Below, piece after piece: positions 32,911 to 42,230 of a stretch of DNA of 64,000 nt; position 1 is the first letter of the stretch; every line of letters starts with the position of its first letter. The stretch lies in the NCBI RefSeq assembly GCF_964036595.1, contig NZ_OZ038523.1:1516501-1580500 (forward strand). Reading direction: 5' to 3'. The notes under the pieces were generated by a model that was not told the origin of the DNA, did not search any database, and worked only from the letters and a program-made list of their open reading frames with translations. The translations under genes and the position numbers were made by a program. Source of the DNA: Tenacibaculum sp. 190524A05c (GTDB taxonomy: Bacteria; Bacteroidota; Bacteroidia; Flavobacteriales; Flavobacteriaceae).

Positions 32911-35364
32911 ATGAGCCAAAGTGTAGAAATTTCTAATTCACAAAAATTATCATTTGAAGACTTTAAAAATGAAGTATTAAATGATTACAAAATTGCCAGA
33001 TTAAGTAGAGAATGTAGTTTGCTTGGAAGAAGAGAAGTTTTAACTGGTAAAGCTAAATTTGGAATTTTTGGTGATGGTAAAGAAGTTCCACAATTAGCAA
33101 TGGCAAAAGCCTTTAAAAATGGTGACTTTAGATCAGGATATTATCGTGATCAAACTTTTATGATGGCCATTGGCGAATTAACTGCACAACAATTTTTTGC
33201 AGGATTATATGCACATACAGATATTGCACAAGAGCCAATGTCTGCAGGTAGACAAATGGGTGGTCATTTTGCTACACACTCTTTAGATGAAAATGGAAAT
33301 TGGAAAAATTTAACTGCTCAAAAGAATTCTTCTTCTGATATTTCTCCAACAGCAGGACAAATGCCTAGATTATTAGGTTTAGCTCAGGCTTCTAAAATTT
33401 ATAGAAATGTTGAAGAATTAAAGGATGCTACTAATTTTTCTAATAAAGGAAATGAAGTAGCATGGGGAACTATTGGAAATGCTAGTACAAGTGAAGGATT
33501 GTTTTTTGAAACAATTAATGCTGCCGGAGTATTACAAGTACCAATGGTAATGAGTGTTTGGGATGATGAGTATGGAATTTCTGTTCATGCAAGACATCAA
33601 ACTACTAAAGAAAGTATTTCTGAAATTTTAAAAGGTTTCCAAAGAGAGAAAGGAACTAACGGTTACGAGATATTTGTTGTGAATGGTTGGGATTACGTAC
33701 AGTTAATTGATACTTACAACAAAGCTGCAGAAATTGCAAGAGAACAACACGTACCTGTGTTAATACATGTTAAAGAATTAACTCAACCTCAAGGACACTC
33801 TACTTCAGGTTCTCATGAAAGATATAAATCAAAAGAACGTTTAGAGTGGGAAAAAGAGTTTGATTGTATTGCTCAAATGAGACAATGGATTCTTGAATTT
33901 GAGTTAACTGACGAACAAGGAGATGTTTTACGCTTTGTTGAAAACGAGGAAGAGTTAACAGCTTTAGATAAGTCAATCAAGAAAGAAGTTAGTACTGCGA
34001 AACGTAATGCTTGGAATAGTTTTATCAATGAAATTAAGTCTGAAGTAATTACTGCTACTACTCTATTAGATAAAGTTGCTGCTAAAAGTAGTAACGGAAC
34101 ATTTATCACAAAATATAAAAATGATCTTTCGGCTATTTCAGAGCCAATTAGAAAAGATATTTTAAGTGCTTGTAGAAAAGTTTTACGCTTAATTCGTGAT
34201 GAGAATTTCGCCGAGAAAATCGAATTACAAAACTTTATCAAGGAAAGCATTAAAACTGCTTACGATAAGTATTCTTCTCACTTATTAAATGACGCAGATA
34301 ACTCAGTTGTAAATTCTGAAGAAGTTAAACCAACATACGATAACGAGAAAAACATTGTAGATGCTAGAGTTATTATGCGTGATAACTTCGAAGCAATTCT
34401 TGAAAAGCATCCTGAAGTTTTAGTATTTGGTGAAGACGCTGGATATATTGGAGATGTGAACCAAGGATTAGAAGGTTTACAAGAAAAATTTGGTGAATTA
34501 AGAGTTTCAGATACAGGAATTAGAGAAGCTACAATTTTAGGTCAAGGAATTGGAATGGCAATGAGAGGATTACGTCCTATTGCTGAAATTCAATACTTAG
34601 ATTATTTATTATATGCTTTACAAATAATGAGTGACGATTTAGCAACACTTCGTTACAGAACTTATGGTAAGCAAAAGGCTCCTTTAATTATTCGTACTCG
34701 TGGTCACCGTTTAGAAGGAATTTGGCATGCTGGTTCTCCAATGGGAGGAATTATAAATAATGTTCGTGGTATTCACGTTTTAGTACCAAGAAACATGACT
34801 AAAGCTGCTGGTTTCTATAACACTTTATTAGAAGGTGATGATCCTGCTTTAGTTGTTGAATGTTTAAATGGTTACCGTTTAAAAGAAGAATTACCGAATA
34901 ACCTTGGTGAGTTTAAAACTCCAATTGGAGAGGTAGAAGTAATTAAAGAAGGAACAGATATTACAATTTTATCGTACGGATCAACTTTACGTTTGGTTGA
35001 GGAAGCCGCAAGAGATTTACAACAAGTAGGAATTAATGTTGAAATTGTTGATGCGCAAAGTTTACTTCCTTTTGATAAAAATCATGATACAGTAAAGTCT
35101 TTAGCTAAAACAAATAGATTATTAGTTGTTGATGAAGATGTACCTGGTGGAGCTTCAGCTTATTTACTTCAAGAAGTTCTTGAAAATCAAAATGGATATG
35201 TACATTTAGATAGTAAGCCACAAACTTTAAGTGCAAAAGCACACAGACCAGCTTATGGAACTGATGGAGATTATTTCTCTAAACCATCTGCAGAAGATAT
35301 ATTTGAGAAAGTGTATGAGATTATGCACGAAGCTAATCCAACTGAATTTAAGAGTTTATACTAA
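32911..35364 (+). CDS. Fused 2-oxoacid dehydrogenase E1 alpha/beta subunits (branched-chain type)
   Basis: An 817-residue fusion of the E1 alpha (about 1-440) and beta (about 480-817) subunits of a thiamine-diphosphate 2-oxoacid dehydrogenase, as is usual in Flavobacteriia. Alpha: SGYYRDQTFMMAIGE and the thiamine-binding NASTSEGLFFETINAAG. Beta: VFGEDAGYIGDVNQGLEG, IAEIQYLDY, RTRGHRLEGIWHAGSP. Substrates may be branched-chain 2-oxoacids from Val, Leu and Ile; E2 and E3 genes are not in the window. The classic GDG of the thiamine motif reads GNA here. The gene has its own promoter and a strong terminator. Confidence 0.9.
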   Translation: MSQSVEISNSQKLSFEDFKNEVLNDYKIARLSRECSLLGRREVLTGKAKFGIFGDGKEVPQLAMAKAFKNGDFRSGYYRDQTFMMAIGELTAQQFFAGLYAHTDIAQEPMSAGRQMGGHFATHSLDENGNWKNLTAQKNSSSDISPTAGQMPRLLGLAQASKIYRNVEELKDATNFSNKGNEVAWGTIGNASTSEGLFFETINAAGVLQVPMVMSVWDDEYGISVHARHQTTKESISEILKGFQREKGTNGYEIFVVNGWDYVQLIDTYNKAAEIAREQHVPVLIHVKELTQPQGHSTSGSHERYKSKERLEWEKEFDCIAQMRQWILEFELTDEQGDVLRFVENEEELTALDKSIKKEVSTAKRNAWNSFINEIKSEVITATTLLDKVAAKSSNGTFITKYKNDLSAISEPIRKDILSACRKVLRLIRDENFAEKIELQNFIKESIKTAYDKYSSHLLNDADNSVVNSEEVKPTYDNEKNIVDARVIMRDNFEAILEKHPEVLVFGEDAGYIGDVNQGLEGLQEKFGELRVSDTGIREATILGQGIGMAMRGLRPIAEIQYLDYLLYALQIMSDDLATLRYRTYGKQKAPLIIRTRGHRLEGIWHAGSPMGGIINNVRGIHVLVPRNMTKAAGFYNTLLEGDDPALVVECLNGYRLKEELPNNLGEFKTPIGEVEVIKEGTDITILSYGSTLRLVEEAARDLQQVGINVEIVDAQSLLPFDKNHDTVKSLAKTNRLLVVDEDVPGGASAYLLQEVLENQNGYVHLDSKPQTLSAKAHRPAYGTDGDYFSKPSAEDIFEKVYEIMHEANPTEFKSLY

Positions 35365-35387
35365 ATTAGATAACTCATAAAAATAAA

Positions 35388-35414
35388 AAAAGCCAGTTTT
35401 TAAAACTGGCTTTT
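35388..35414. terminator. Bidirectional terminator between convergent genes
   Basis: AAAAGCCAGTTTT and AAAACTGGCTTTT form a 13-bp stem with T-rich tails on both strands, between the E1 gene and the SH3 lipoprotein gene. Confidence 0.9.
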
Positions 35415-35438
35415 ACTTTTTATAGAAATAAGCAATTC

Positions 35439-36200
35439 TTATTCTTCTACTTTTACATCCTGAACATCGATTTCTTTGTTCTTAGATTCATAATCTCGGA
35501 TTTTATCTTTGATTAAATCCATGAAAGAAGCTCCAGCAAAATCTGTATTATCAACAATTTCTTGTAAAGCTTTAATTCTATCAGTCATAGTTTCTTTTGC
35601 AATTGCTTGACCTGCAAACTTTGCTACAGCAATATCAACTGACTTTTCAGAAATATTAGCAGCTTTTACCCATACCTCTTCGATATATTTTCCTTCTGCT
35701 CTTTTACCCTTTACTTGAGCCCAATCATCTTGAGTAGCAACTACTGCAATAATATCCATTGGACTGTATTTAGTATCAGTTTTAGTTAATAAATCAGGGC
35801 GCTTATATACATTAGCATCTTGTAACATTACTCCTACTTTACTGTTAACAGCTAAAAAAGTAGAACGCGACCATCCTTCTTTACCATCAATTAACTTGAT
35901 TTTAAAATACTCTTTTTTAGAAACAGAATCCAATGTAGACTCGCCTGTGAAATAAACCTTCTCTCCTAAACTCATAGAAGTAACCCACTTCCCTTTTGCG
36001 TTTGGTGTTTCTCTAACAGATAATTTGTCTAAAACACAAATAGCATCTCCGCTTTTGTCTTCAGCTTCTGTAGTCGAAGTTTCCTCAGTTTTAACTTCAG
36101 TTGATTGTTCTTCAGTAGTTTTGTCTGATTTTCCACCTTCTGCTTTACAGCTTACAAACATTGTTGAAAGTGAAACGATAGCAATGATTATTTTTTTCAT
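35439..36200 (-). CDS. Bacterial SH3-domain lipoprotein
   Basis: A 253-residue lipoprotein: lipobox FVSC (Cys18), a Thr/Glu-rich linker (about 25-50) and two bacterial SH3 domains. The first is near LSVRETPNAKGKWVTSMSLG (about 58-77), the second near VMLQDANVYKRPDLLTKTD (about 124-142). A helical C-terminus follows. Such domains bind peptidoglycan or glycan-linked peptides. No enzymatic domain is attached, so it may be a structural or regulatory wall-binding protein. Confidence 0.8.
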   Translation of the reverse strand: MKKIIIAIVSLSTMFVSCKAEGGKSDKTTEEQSTEVKTEETSTTEAEDKSGDAICVLDKLSVRETPNAKGKWVTSMSLGEKVYFTGESTLDSVSKKEYFKIKLIDGKEGWSRSTFLAVNSKVGVMLQDANVYKRPDLLTKTDTKYSPMDIIAVVATQDDWAQVKGKRAEGKYIEEVWVKAANISEKSVDIAVAKFAGQAIAKETMTDRIKALQEIVDNTDFAGASFMDLIKDKIRDYESKNKEIDVQDVKVEE

Positions 36201-36285
36201 TTTAAATTGATTTTGATAACAAATATATAATTAAATAATTAAGTTAATTTTTAGCAAAATGTAAAGTTTTCCAGTTCTTTTGTTC

Positions 36286-37560
36286 TTATTGAGCCTTTAC
36301 TAACTTATCACCAATTGCGCAATCTAAACATCTTTTGGCATCACAATACCTATTTTTTAATTGTAATAAAGATTGAGAAGTATAACTATTATCACACCTA
36401 ACTCTAAGTTTCTCAAAATTACTGATTATCGAATTTCTCTCTGGTTTTAATGACTTCACTAAACTCAATAACTCTTCTTCTTTCAGAATTCCCTTACTTT
36501 TAAAATAAACGTATTTTAACGGAATAATTGTATTTATAATTACCAAGTCTATAAATGATTTTGACAACTTTTTAGAGGACTTCTTGGATTCTTTTTCAAA
36601 GGTGTAATGGGATTTCCAAAACAGGTGAACTTTAATATCAAAAAGGTCATAAAAAAAATCAACATTATCGCTTTTTAATACTTCAGCAAATAAATTCTGA
36701 TGTTTACTGTATAAAGCTGATAACTGAGCAACTCTAATCGTAGGAAAATTACTGGGTCTCATTCTAAAGAATTGAAAATACTCTTTTTTTAGAGGTTTCA
36801 ATTGATACTTATGCTTCAGATATTGATATTCATTTTTTAAATTCTTGTAAAAGAAAATATCTACATCATCTTTCAAAAATCCTCCCTGACCAAATAATAA
36901 AGCAGAAATTTCAACTTCTTTATGTCTAACCTTCCGTAAAACGGAAAAACTAAAAGATTGAGATAGTTTTAAAAATGCTTCGCTATTTACTTTAAGACCA
37001 AAATTCTTAGCTAACATTTGAAATAAAACAGCCTCATAATCATTATTGGTTCTACTCAATAATTCTAGTATAAACTTAGATTTTTGTTCTAATCGTTCAA
37101 AGAACAATCGTTCTATCCAATTTTCTAATGTAAAAGAATTTACTTTAGAAATTTGTTTTCCACAAGGAATCCAGTTTGAATTTTGGTAGACCAAAGATTG
37201 ATAGTTCTTTAAAATATTTCCATCGACTTTATCATTCAATTCTAGCGTTGGAATAGGCTTATTATTTTTCATAAACACCTCTGCATCGTTTTCCCAAACT
37301 ACATGCAATATAACAGCATCATAATTAGAATCCGTTTCATGTTGATGTACATACCAATCAGAAGATTTTACATGTATTTCAATATTACCATACCATAATT
37401 GATTATCAATTTGAATTTTAGCATTTAAGAAATCAGGTCCAGAATTTGTATTGTATACTCCACAGTTTATGATAGTAATTTTTTCATTTTCGGTGGAATA
37501 TAATTTGGTTTGATGCAACAGTTTATACTGCCACACATAGTGCAGAAATTTTTCTTTCAT
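36286..37560 (-). CDS. DUF2851 family protein
   Basis: A 424-residue protein of the DUF2851 family, common and syntenic in Bacteroidota. The N-terminus (EKFLHYVWQYKLLH), the GVYNTNSGPDFLNAKIQI segment (about 33-50) and the GNIEIHVKSSDWYVHQHETD segment are typical. The last residues hold a Cys cluster (CDAKRCLDCAIGDKL) that could bind metal. GNIE-H-K together with D-N-A-I look like remnants of a nuclease-type core, but the function is unknown. Confidence 0.85.
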   Translation of the reverse strand: MKEKFLHYVWQYKLLHQTKLYSTENEKITIINCGVYNTNSGPDFLNAKIQIDNQLWYGNIEIHVKSSDWYVHQHETDSNYDAVILHVVWENDAEVFMKNNKPIPTLELNDKVDGNILKNYQSLVYQNSNWIPCGKQISKVNSFTLENWIERLFFERLEQKSKFILELLSRTNNDYEAVLFQMLAKNFGLKVNSEAFLKLSQSFSFSVLRKVRHKEVEISALLFGQGGFLKDDVDIFFYKNLKNEYQYLKHKYQLKPLKKEYFQFFRMRPSNFPTIRVAQLSALYSKHQNLFAEVLKSDNVDFFYDLFDIKVHLFWKSHYTFEKESKKSSKKLSKSFIDLVIINTIIPLKYVYFKSKGILKEEELLSLVKSLKPERNSIISNFEKLRVRCDNSYTSQSLLQLKNRYCDAKRCLDCAIGDKLVKAQ

Positions 37561-37745
37561 AGCTTTTTTTTCTTCAATTTTTTCCAGGTCAATTTATAAA
37601 AAAAATGTTAAACCTAATCCTTATTAAAACTAGGTATAACTCATTATCAAATCATCTTAAGAGAGTTACCTATTGGGTAAGATTTTACATATCGTCGTAT
37701 AAGTTTTTTCAATAGTTAACTTCTTTTAAAACCTGTATATATACT

Positions 37746-37753
37746 TAATTTTG
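37746..37753 (+). promoter_or_regulatory. Promoter -7 element (TAATTTTG) of the nitroreductase
   Basis: A perfect TAnnTTTG, 15 bases before the ATG at 37769. The TTG inside it would be an alternative start, which rules that start out if the promoter is real. Confidence 0.6.
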
Positions 37754-37768
37754 TCTCAAATTAGATCA

Positions 37769-38401
37769 ATGAATACAATTGAAAGTTTACAATGGCGATA
37801 TGCTGTTAAAAAATTTGACGAAAATAAATCCTTAACTGAAGAGCAAATAACAACACTAAAAGAAGCTTTTAATTTAACTGCAACTTCTTACGGTTTGCAG
37901 CCAATTACATTAGTGGTTGTTCAGAATAAAGAAATTCAAAAGCAATTAGTTGAACATAGTTGGAATCAACAACAAGTATTGCAAGCCTCTCATGTTTTAG
38001 TATTATGTATCCCAGCAGAATATACTGAAAGAGAAGTAGAACATTATTTTAATCTTGTAAAAGAAATAAGAAACACTCCAGATGAAATTTTAAATCCGTT
38101 TAAAGAATTTCTTATGGGTAGTTTCAAACAAAAATCACAAGAAGAATTATACGCTTGGAATAAGAATCAAGCCTACATCGCATTAGGAAATTTAATGACG
38201 GTTTGTGCTTTAGAAAAAATAGATTCTTGTCCGATGGAAGGGTTTGTTCCTGAAAAATATGATGAAGTTTTAGATCTTGCTTCAAAAAATTTAAGATCTG
38301 TATTAGTAATGCCAGTAGGATATAGAGCTGAAGATGACTTTATGAAAGACTTGAAAAAAGTTCGTAAAGAGACAGATGAAACGGTATTACATATTAGCTA
38401 A
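37769..38401 (+). CDS. NAD(P)H-dependent nitroreductase family oxidoreductase
   Basis: A 210-residue flavoprotein of the NfsB/FRP type: SLQWRYAVKKFDENKSL at the N-terminus (FMN phosphate binding), LTATSYGLQPITLVVV (about 37-52) and NQAYIALGNLMTVCALEKID near residue 130. These enzymes reduce nitroaromatics, quinones or flavins with NAD(P)H and act as dimers in the cytoplasm. The start was moved 6 codons downstream of the longest frame because that frame starts inside the promoter. Confidence 0.9.
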   Translation: MNTIESLQWRYAVKKFDENKSLTEEQITTLKEAFNLTATSYGLQPITLVVVQNKEIQKQLVEHSWNQQQVLQASHVLVLCIPAEYTEREVEHYFNLVKEIRNTPDEILNPFKEFLMGSFKQKSQEELYAWNKNQAYIALGNLMTVCALEKIDSCPMEGFVPEKYDEVLDLASKNLRSVLVMPVGYRAEDDFMKDLKKVRKETDETVLHIS

Positions 38402-38427
38402 GACTTAATTGGGGGATTATGTATATA

Positions 38428-38467
38428 AGGGCGTTGATAACTGAAATTATCTTCAGCCCTTTTTTTA
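38428..38467 (+). terminator. Terminator after the nitroreductase
   Basis: AGGGC/GCCCT with an inner GATAA/TTATC stem, followed by seven T. Confidence 0.8.
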
Positions 38468-38497
38468 TTTTATATTAGTGGCAGAAAAAATTATTAG

Positions 38498-39931
38498 ATG
38501 CAACCACTATATATTTTACTTCTTATTATTGGATACTTCAGTGTATTAGTTTTAATCTCTTATATCACAGGAAAATCCGCAAATAATCAAACCTTTTTTA
38601 AAGCCAATAATTCATCACCTTGGTACTTAGTTGCCTTCGGAATGATTGGTGCTTCTTTATCTGGAGTTACCTTTATTTCTGTTCCTGGATGGATAGAAGC
38701 TCAACAAATGAGCTATATGCAAATGGTTTTAGGATATATTGTTGGTTATGCTGTAATCGGGTTAGTATTACTTCCACTCTACTATAAATTAAACCTGACT
38801 TCTATTTACACCTACTTAGAAGATAGATTTGGAAAATCATCATATAAAACTGGAGCTTCTTTCTTTTTAATTTCAAGAATCATTGGAGCTGCTTTTAGAT
38901 TATTTTTAGTTGCAAACGTTTTACAACTTATTCTTTTTGATGCCTACGGAATTCCTTTTTGGGTGACGGTTACGATAACTATTCTATTAATTTGGTTATA
39001 CACTTTTAAAGGAGGAATAAAAACAATTGTTTGGACAGATACTTTGCAAACTTTATTCATGTTGATTGCTGTTGGAGTTTGTATTATAATGATAAAAGAT
39101 GCCCTAGAAATTGATAGCTTGTTGGGTTATATCTCGGAAAACAAACTATCAAAAGTTTTCTTTTTTGAAGATGTAAATGCTGGAAACTACTTTTGGAAGC
39201 AATTTTTCTCTGGAGCTTTTATTGCAATTGTAATGACAGGTTTAGATCAGGATATGATGCAAAAAAACCTAACCTGTAGAAATTTAAAAGATGCTCAGAA
39301 AAACATGTTTTGGTTCACCATTGTTTTAGTGATTGTAAACTTTTTCTTCTTAGCCTTAGGGGTATTACTAACTGATTACGCTACTGCAAACGAAATCAAT
39401 GCACATAAAGACAATTTATTTCCAACAATAGCTATGAGTGGTGAATTAGGATTAGCCACTTCTCTATTCTTTTTACTTGGATTAATAGCAGCAGCGTATT
39501 CTAGTGCTGATAGTGCTTTAACTTCATTAACAACTTCTTTTAGTATTGACATTTTGGAAATTGATAAAAAAGATAACGAAGAAGAGAAAGAACAAACAAG
39601 AAAGAAAATTCATATTCTATTTTCATTAATACTTATTGCGACTATTCTAATATTTAAATATTTTATTGCAGACGCTAGTGTAATCGCTAAGATATTTCAG
39701 TTTGCTGGTTATACTTACGGACCATTATTAGGATTATATGCTTTTGGCTTATTCACAAAACTTAATGTTAAAGATAAATTGGTTCCTATAATTTGTATCC
39801 TTGCTCCTATCCTTACATTTTTAATTAGTACTTATACAAAAAAGAGCTTAGGTTTTGATTTTGGATTTTTCGTACTAATTTTAAACGGAGCATTAACATT
39901 TTTAGGCTTATATTTAATCAAAAGAAAATAA
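38498..39931 (+). CDS. Sodium:solute symporter (SSS family)
   Basis: A 477-residue inner-membrane carrier with about 13 helices, including FGMIGASLSGVTFISVPGW (about 48-66), TYLEDRFGKSSYKTGA, GFTYGP-like FAGYTYGPLLGLYAFGLF and the Na+-site segment AAYSSADSALTSLTTSFSID. The SSS family moves sugars, amino acids or other organic solutes with Na+. Substrate not assignable. It is the first of nine closely spaced genes (gaps of 3-14 bases or overlaps) ending at 48808. Confidence 0.92.
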   Translation: MQPLYILLLIIGYFSVLVLISYITGKSANNQTFFKANNSSPWYLVAFGMIGASLSGVTFISVPGWIEAQQMSYMQMVLGYIVGYAVIGLVLLPLYYKLNLTSIYTYLEDRFGKSSYKTGASFFLISRIIGAAFRLFLVANVLQLILFDAYGIPFWVTVTITILLIWLYTFKGGIKTIVWTDTLQTLFMLIAVGVCIIMIKDALEIDSLLGYISENKLSKVFFFEDVNAGNYFWKQFFSGAFIAIVMTGLDQDMMQKNLTCRNLKDAQKNMFWFTIVLVIVNFFFLALGVLLTDYATANEINAHKDNLFPTIAMSGELGLATSLFFLLGLIAAAYSSADSALTSLTTSFSIDILEIDKKDNEEEKEQTRKKIHILFSLILIATILIFKYFIADASVIAKIFQFAGYTYGPLLGLYAFGLFTKLNVKDKLVPIICILAPILTFLISTYTKKSLGFDFGFFVLILNGALTFLGLYLIKRK

Positions 39932-39934
39932 TAA

Positions 39935-42226
39935 ATGACGAGTAAAAATCTTCGTTTTATTGGACTTAGTTTGCTTACAATAGTAACACTAGCAATTGTG
40001 TATTCAGGTCATTTTGATAATGGGTTTTACTTCGATGATAAGCATACCATCGTAAATAATAACTCCATAAAAACGATTGAGATTGTAGACTTCTTCACTG
40101 ATTCAAAAACATTCAGTTCGTTACCAGGAAATCAAACGTATCGACCATTAACTACTTTGGAAAACGCAACGGATTATGTTATCGGAGGAGGATTAAATCC
40201 TAAAGTATTTCACTCTCATATTTTTACTATTTATATATTTCTTGGAATAGCAATTTACTTCCTAGCTTTACTTCTTTTAAGAAGAAATCAATCCTCAAAT
40301 TACAACCAATATATCGCTTTACTCATAAGCGCTATGTTTTGTTTTTTATGTGCAAATACACAAACTGTAAATTATATTATTCAAAGAGCAGAAATTACAG
40401 CTGCTTTATTCGTTGTACTAGGCTTAATTTTTTATATCCATAATGGATTTTTACGAAAGACATATTTATATTTAATTTTTCCTTTCATTGGTTTCTTTGC
40501 CAAGGAAATGGCTTTTATTTTTCCTTTTTTACTTTTTGTTTATATACTCATACTAGAAGAAAAGGTTTATATATTCAATTTAAAATCATCAGAAAATATA
40601 AAAGGAATACTAAATACCATCAAAAAGACAGTTCCTGCTTTCGCTGTAATGTTCTTGTTTTATTTCTTGGTGTACAAACCTGCCGTTGCAAACAATTATG
40701 TTACTGCAAATAGTAGCGCATTTAACTACTTTATAACGCAACCTATGGCAATTGCGCATTATATGGTTTCGTATTTTTTTCCTTATAATCTATCTCTAGA
40801 TTCTGACTGGACAGCATATGGATCTATAGCTGATTATAGAGTAATTCTTGGTTTTTTAATCCATTTTGTGATTTTATTTTTTACCCTAAAAGTTAGTAAC
40901 AAAAAAAACTTGCGCTTATTCTCCTTTGGAATTCTTTGGTTTTACGTAGCACTAATTCCTAGTTCCTCTATCATTCCTTTGTCAGAGGTAATGAATAATC
41001 ATAGAGCTTTTTTAGCTTACATAGGATTAACTATTGCAGTAGTTTCTATACTTTACAATCTTTACATAAAACTTCAAAACAACAGTTCAATAAAAAAAGT
41101 TAATCTTTTAGTTTATGCTTTTCTTTTTATTTTCTTCAGTGGAAATATTTATGGAATCATTGAACGAAATAAAGTTTGGGATAATGAATATTCATTATGG
41201 AAAGACAACGCCATTAAAAGTCCTAATAATGGTAGAGGATTAATGAATTTAGGAGTGATATTAATGAGAAATGGTAAGTTTGATGAAGCAGAAAAAAACT
41301 TTAAAAAAGCTATAAAAATAGTTCCAAACTATCACTACTTGCATGTTAATCTGGCTATAATAGAAAATCAAAAAGGAAATACAATTGAAGCAGAAAAGTA
41401 TTTAAAACAGGCAGAAAATATAAAATCTGATTACATGACTTTATACTTTTATGCTGATTTTCTAAAAAAGAACAATAGACTGAAAGAAGCTGAGCAAAAA
41501 TTATTGAATTCAATAAGACTTTCTGATACCTATCCGAAAAGTTTACATTTACTTTTAGATATTTATCAGGAAACGAAACAATACGAAAAACTTAAAAACC
41601 TCAGCGAGGCAATACTTCTAAAAGACCCTACTAACAAAAAGGCGTTAACATCTTTAGATAATGTAAAAGGCAAACTAAAAGAGATTAACAGCTTAAAAGC
41701 TAAAATTAAATCAGATCCAAGCTCTGAGGATTATTTAAACCTAAGTCTATTGTATTACAATTCTAAGAACTATAAAGAAGCTAAAAAAGCTAGTTTAGAA
41801 GCTCTCAAATTAAATCCTAATTATGCCGAAGCATATAATAATCTTGGAATTGCTAACTTTATGCTGAACGATTATAATGGAGCCCTTAATGCTTACACTA
41901 AAGCTATAGAATTAAAACCTGATTATACTTTAGCGAAAAATAACCTTTTGAATACTGAAAACTCAAAATCTAAAATGAGAGATTTTCATATTAATGAAAG
42001 TTTAGTTTTTTACAATAATGGTAATTATAAGGAATGTATTAACTCAGCTAAAAAATCAATTGAGATTGAACCAACTTCTGTAGCATACAATAATATATGC
42101 ACAGCATATAATCAATTAGAAAAATATAAAGAAGCTCTGAAAGCTTGTGAAAAAGCACTTCTTCTGAATAAAAATAACAAAACTGCACAAGGGAATCTCA
42201 ATTTCGCCAAGAATAAATTAAAGTAA
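39935..42226 (+). CDS. TMTC-like GT-C membrane protein with C-terminal TPR repeats, copy 1
   Basis: A 763-residue protein with about ten transmembrane helices (1-410) and then several TPR units (for example LMRNGKFDEAEKNFKKAIKI and LYYNSKNYKEAKKASLEAL). The first periplasmic loop carries an Asp-Asp pair (FYFDDKHTI, Asp34/35), followed by the YRPLTTLENA and GGLNP signatures. These are the marks of TMTC-type GT-C glycosyltransferases, which in animals transfer mannose from dolichol-phosphate-mannose. The neighbouring GT2 could make the lipid-linked sugar. It lies 3 bases after the symporter; a paralogue follows after 4 bases. Confidence 0.8.
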   Translation: MTSKNLRFIGLSLLTIVTLAIVYSGHFDNGFYFDDKHTIVNNNSIKTIEIVDFFTDSKTFSSLPGNQTYRPLTTLENATDYVIGGGLNPKVFHSHIFTIYIFLGIAIYFLALLLLRRNQSSNYNQYIALLISAMFCFLCANTQTVNYIIQRAEITAALFVVLGLIFYIHNGFLRKTYLYLIFPFIGFFAKEMAFIFPFLLFVYILILEEKVYIFNLKSSENIKGILNTIKKTVPAFAVMFLFYFLVYKPAVANNYVTANSSAFNYFITQPMAIAHYMVSYFFPYNLSLDSDWTAYGSIADYRVILGFLIHFVILFFTLKVSNKKNLRLFSFGILWFYVALIPSSSIIPLSEVMNNHRAFLAYIGLTIAVVSILYNLYIKLQNNSSIKKVNLLVYAFLFIFFSGNIYGIIERNKVWDNEYSLWKDNAIKSPNNGRGLMNLGVILMRNGKFDEAEKNFKKAIKIVPNYHYLHVNLAIIENQKGNTIEAEKYLKQAENIKSDYMTLYFYADFLKKNNRLKEAEQKLLNSIRLSDTYPKSLHLLLDIYQETKQYEKLKNLSEAILLKDPTNKKALTSLDNVKGKLKEINSLKAKIKSDPSSEDYLNLSLLYYNSKNYKEAKKASLEALKLNPNYAEAYNNLGIANFMLNDYNGALNAYTKAIELKPDYTLAKNNLLNTENSKSKMRDFHINESLVFYNNGNYKECINSAKKSIEIEPTSVAYNNICTAYNQLEKYKEALKACEKALLLNKNNKTAQGNLNFAKNKLK

Positions 42227-42230
42227 TAGA

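Noticed and set aside
37604..37714. Frame of about 36 codons between DUF2851 and the nitroreductase
   Set aside because: No signal, domain or ribosome-binding evidence; random composition in AT-rich DNA.
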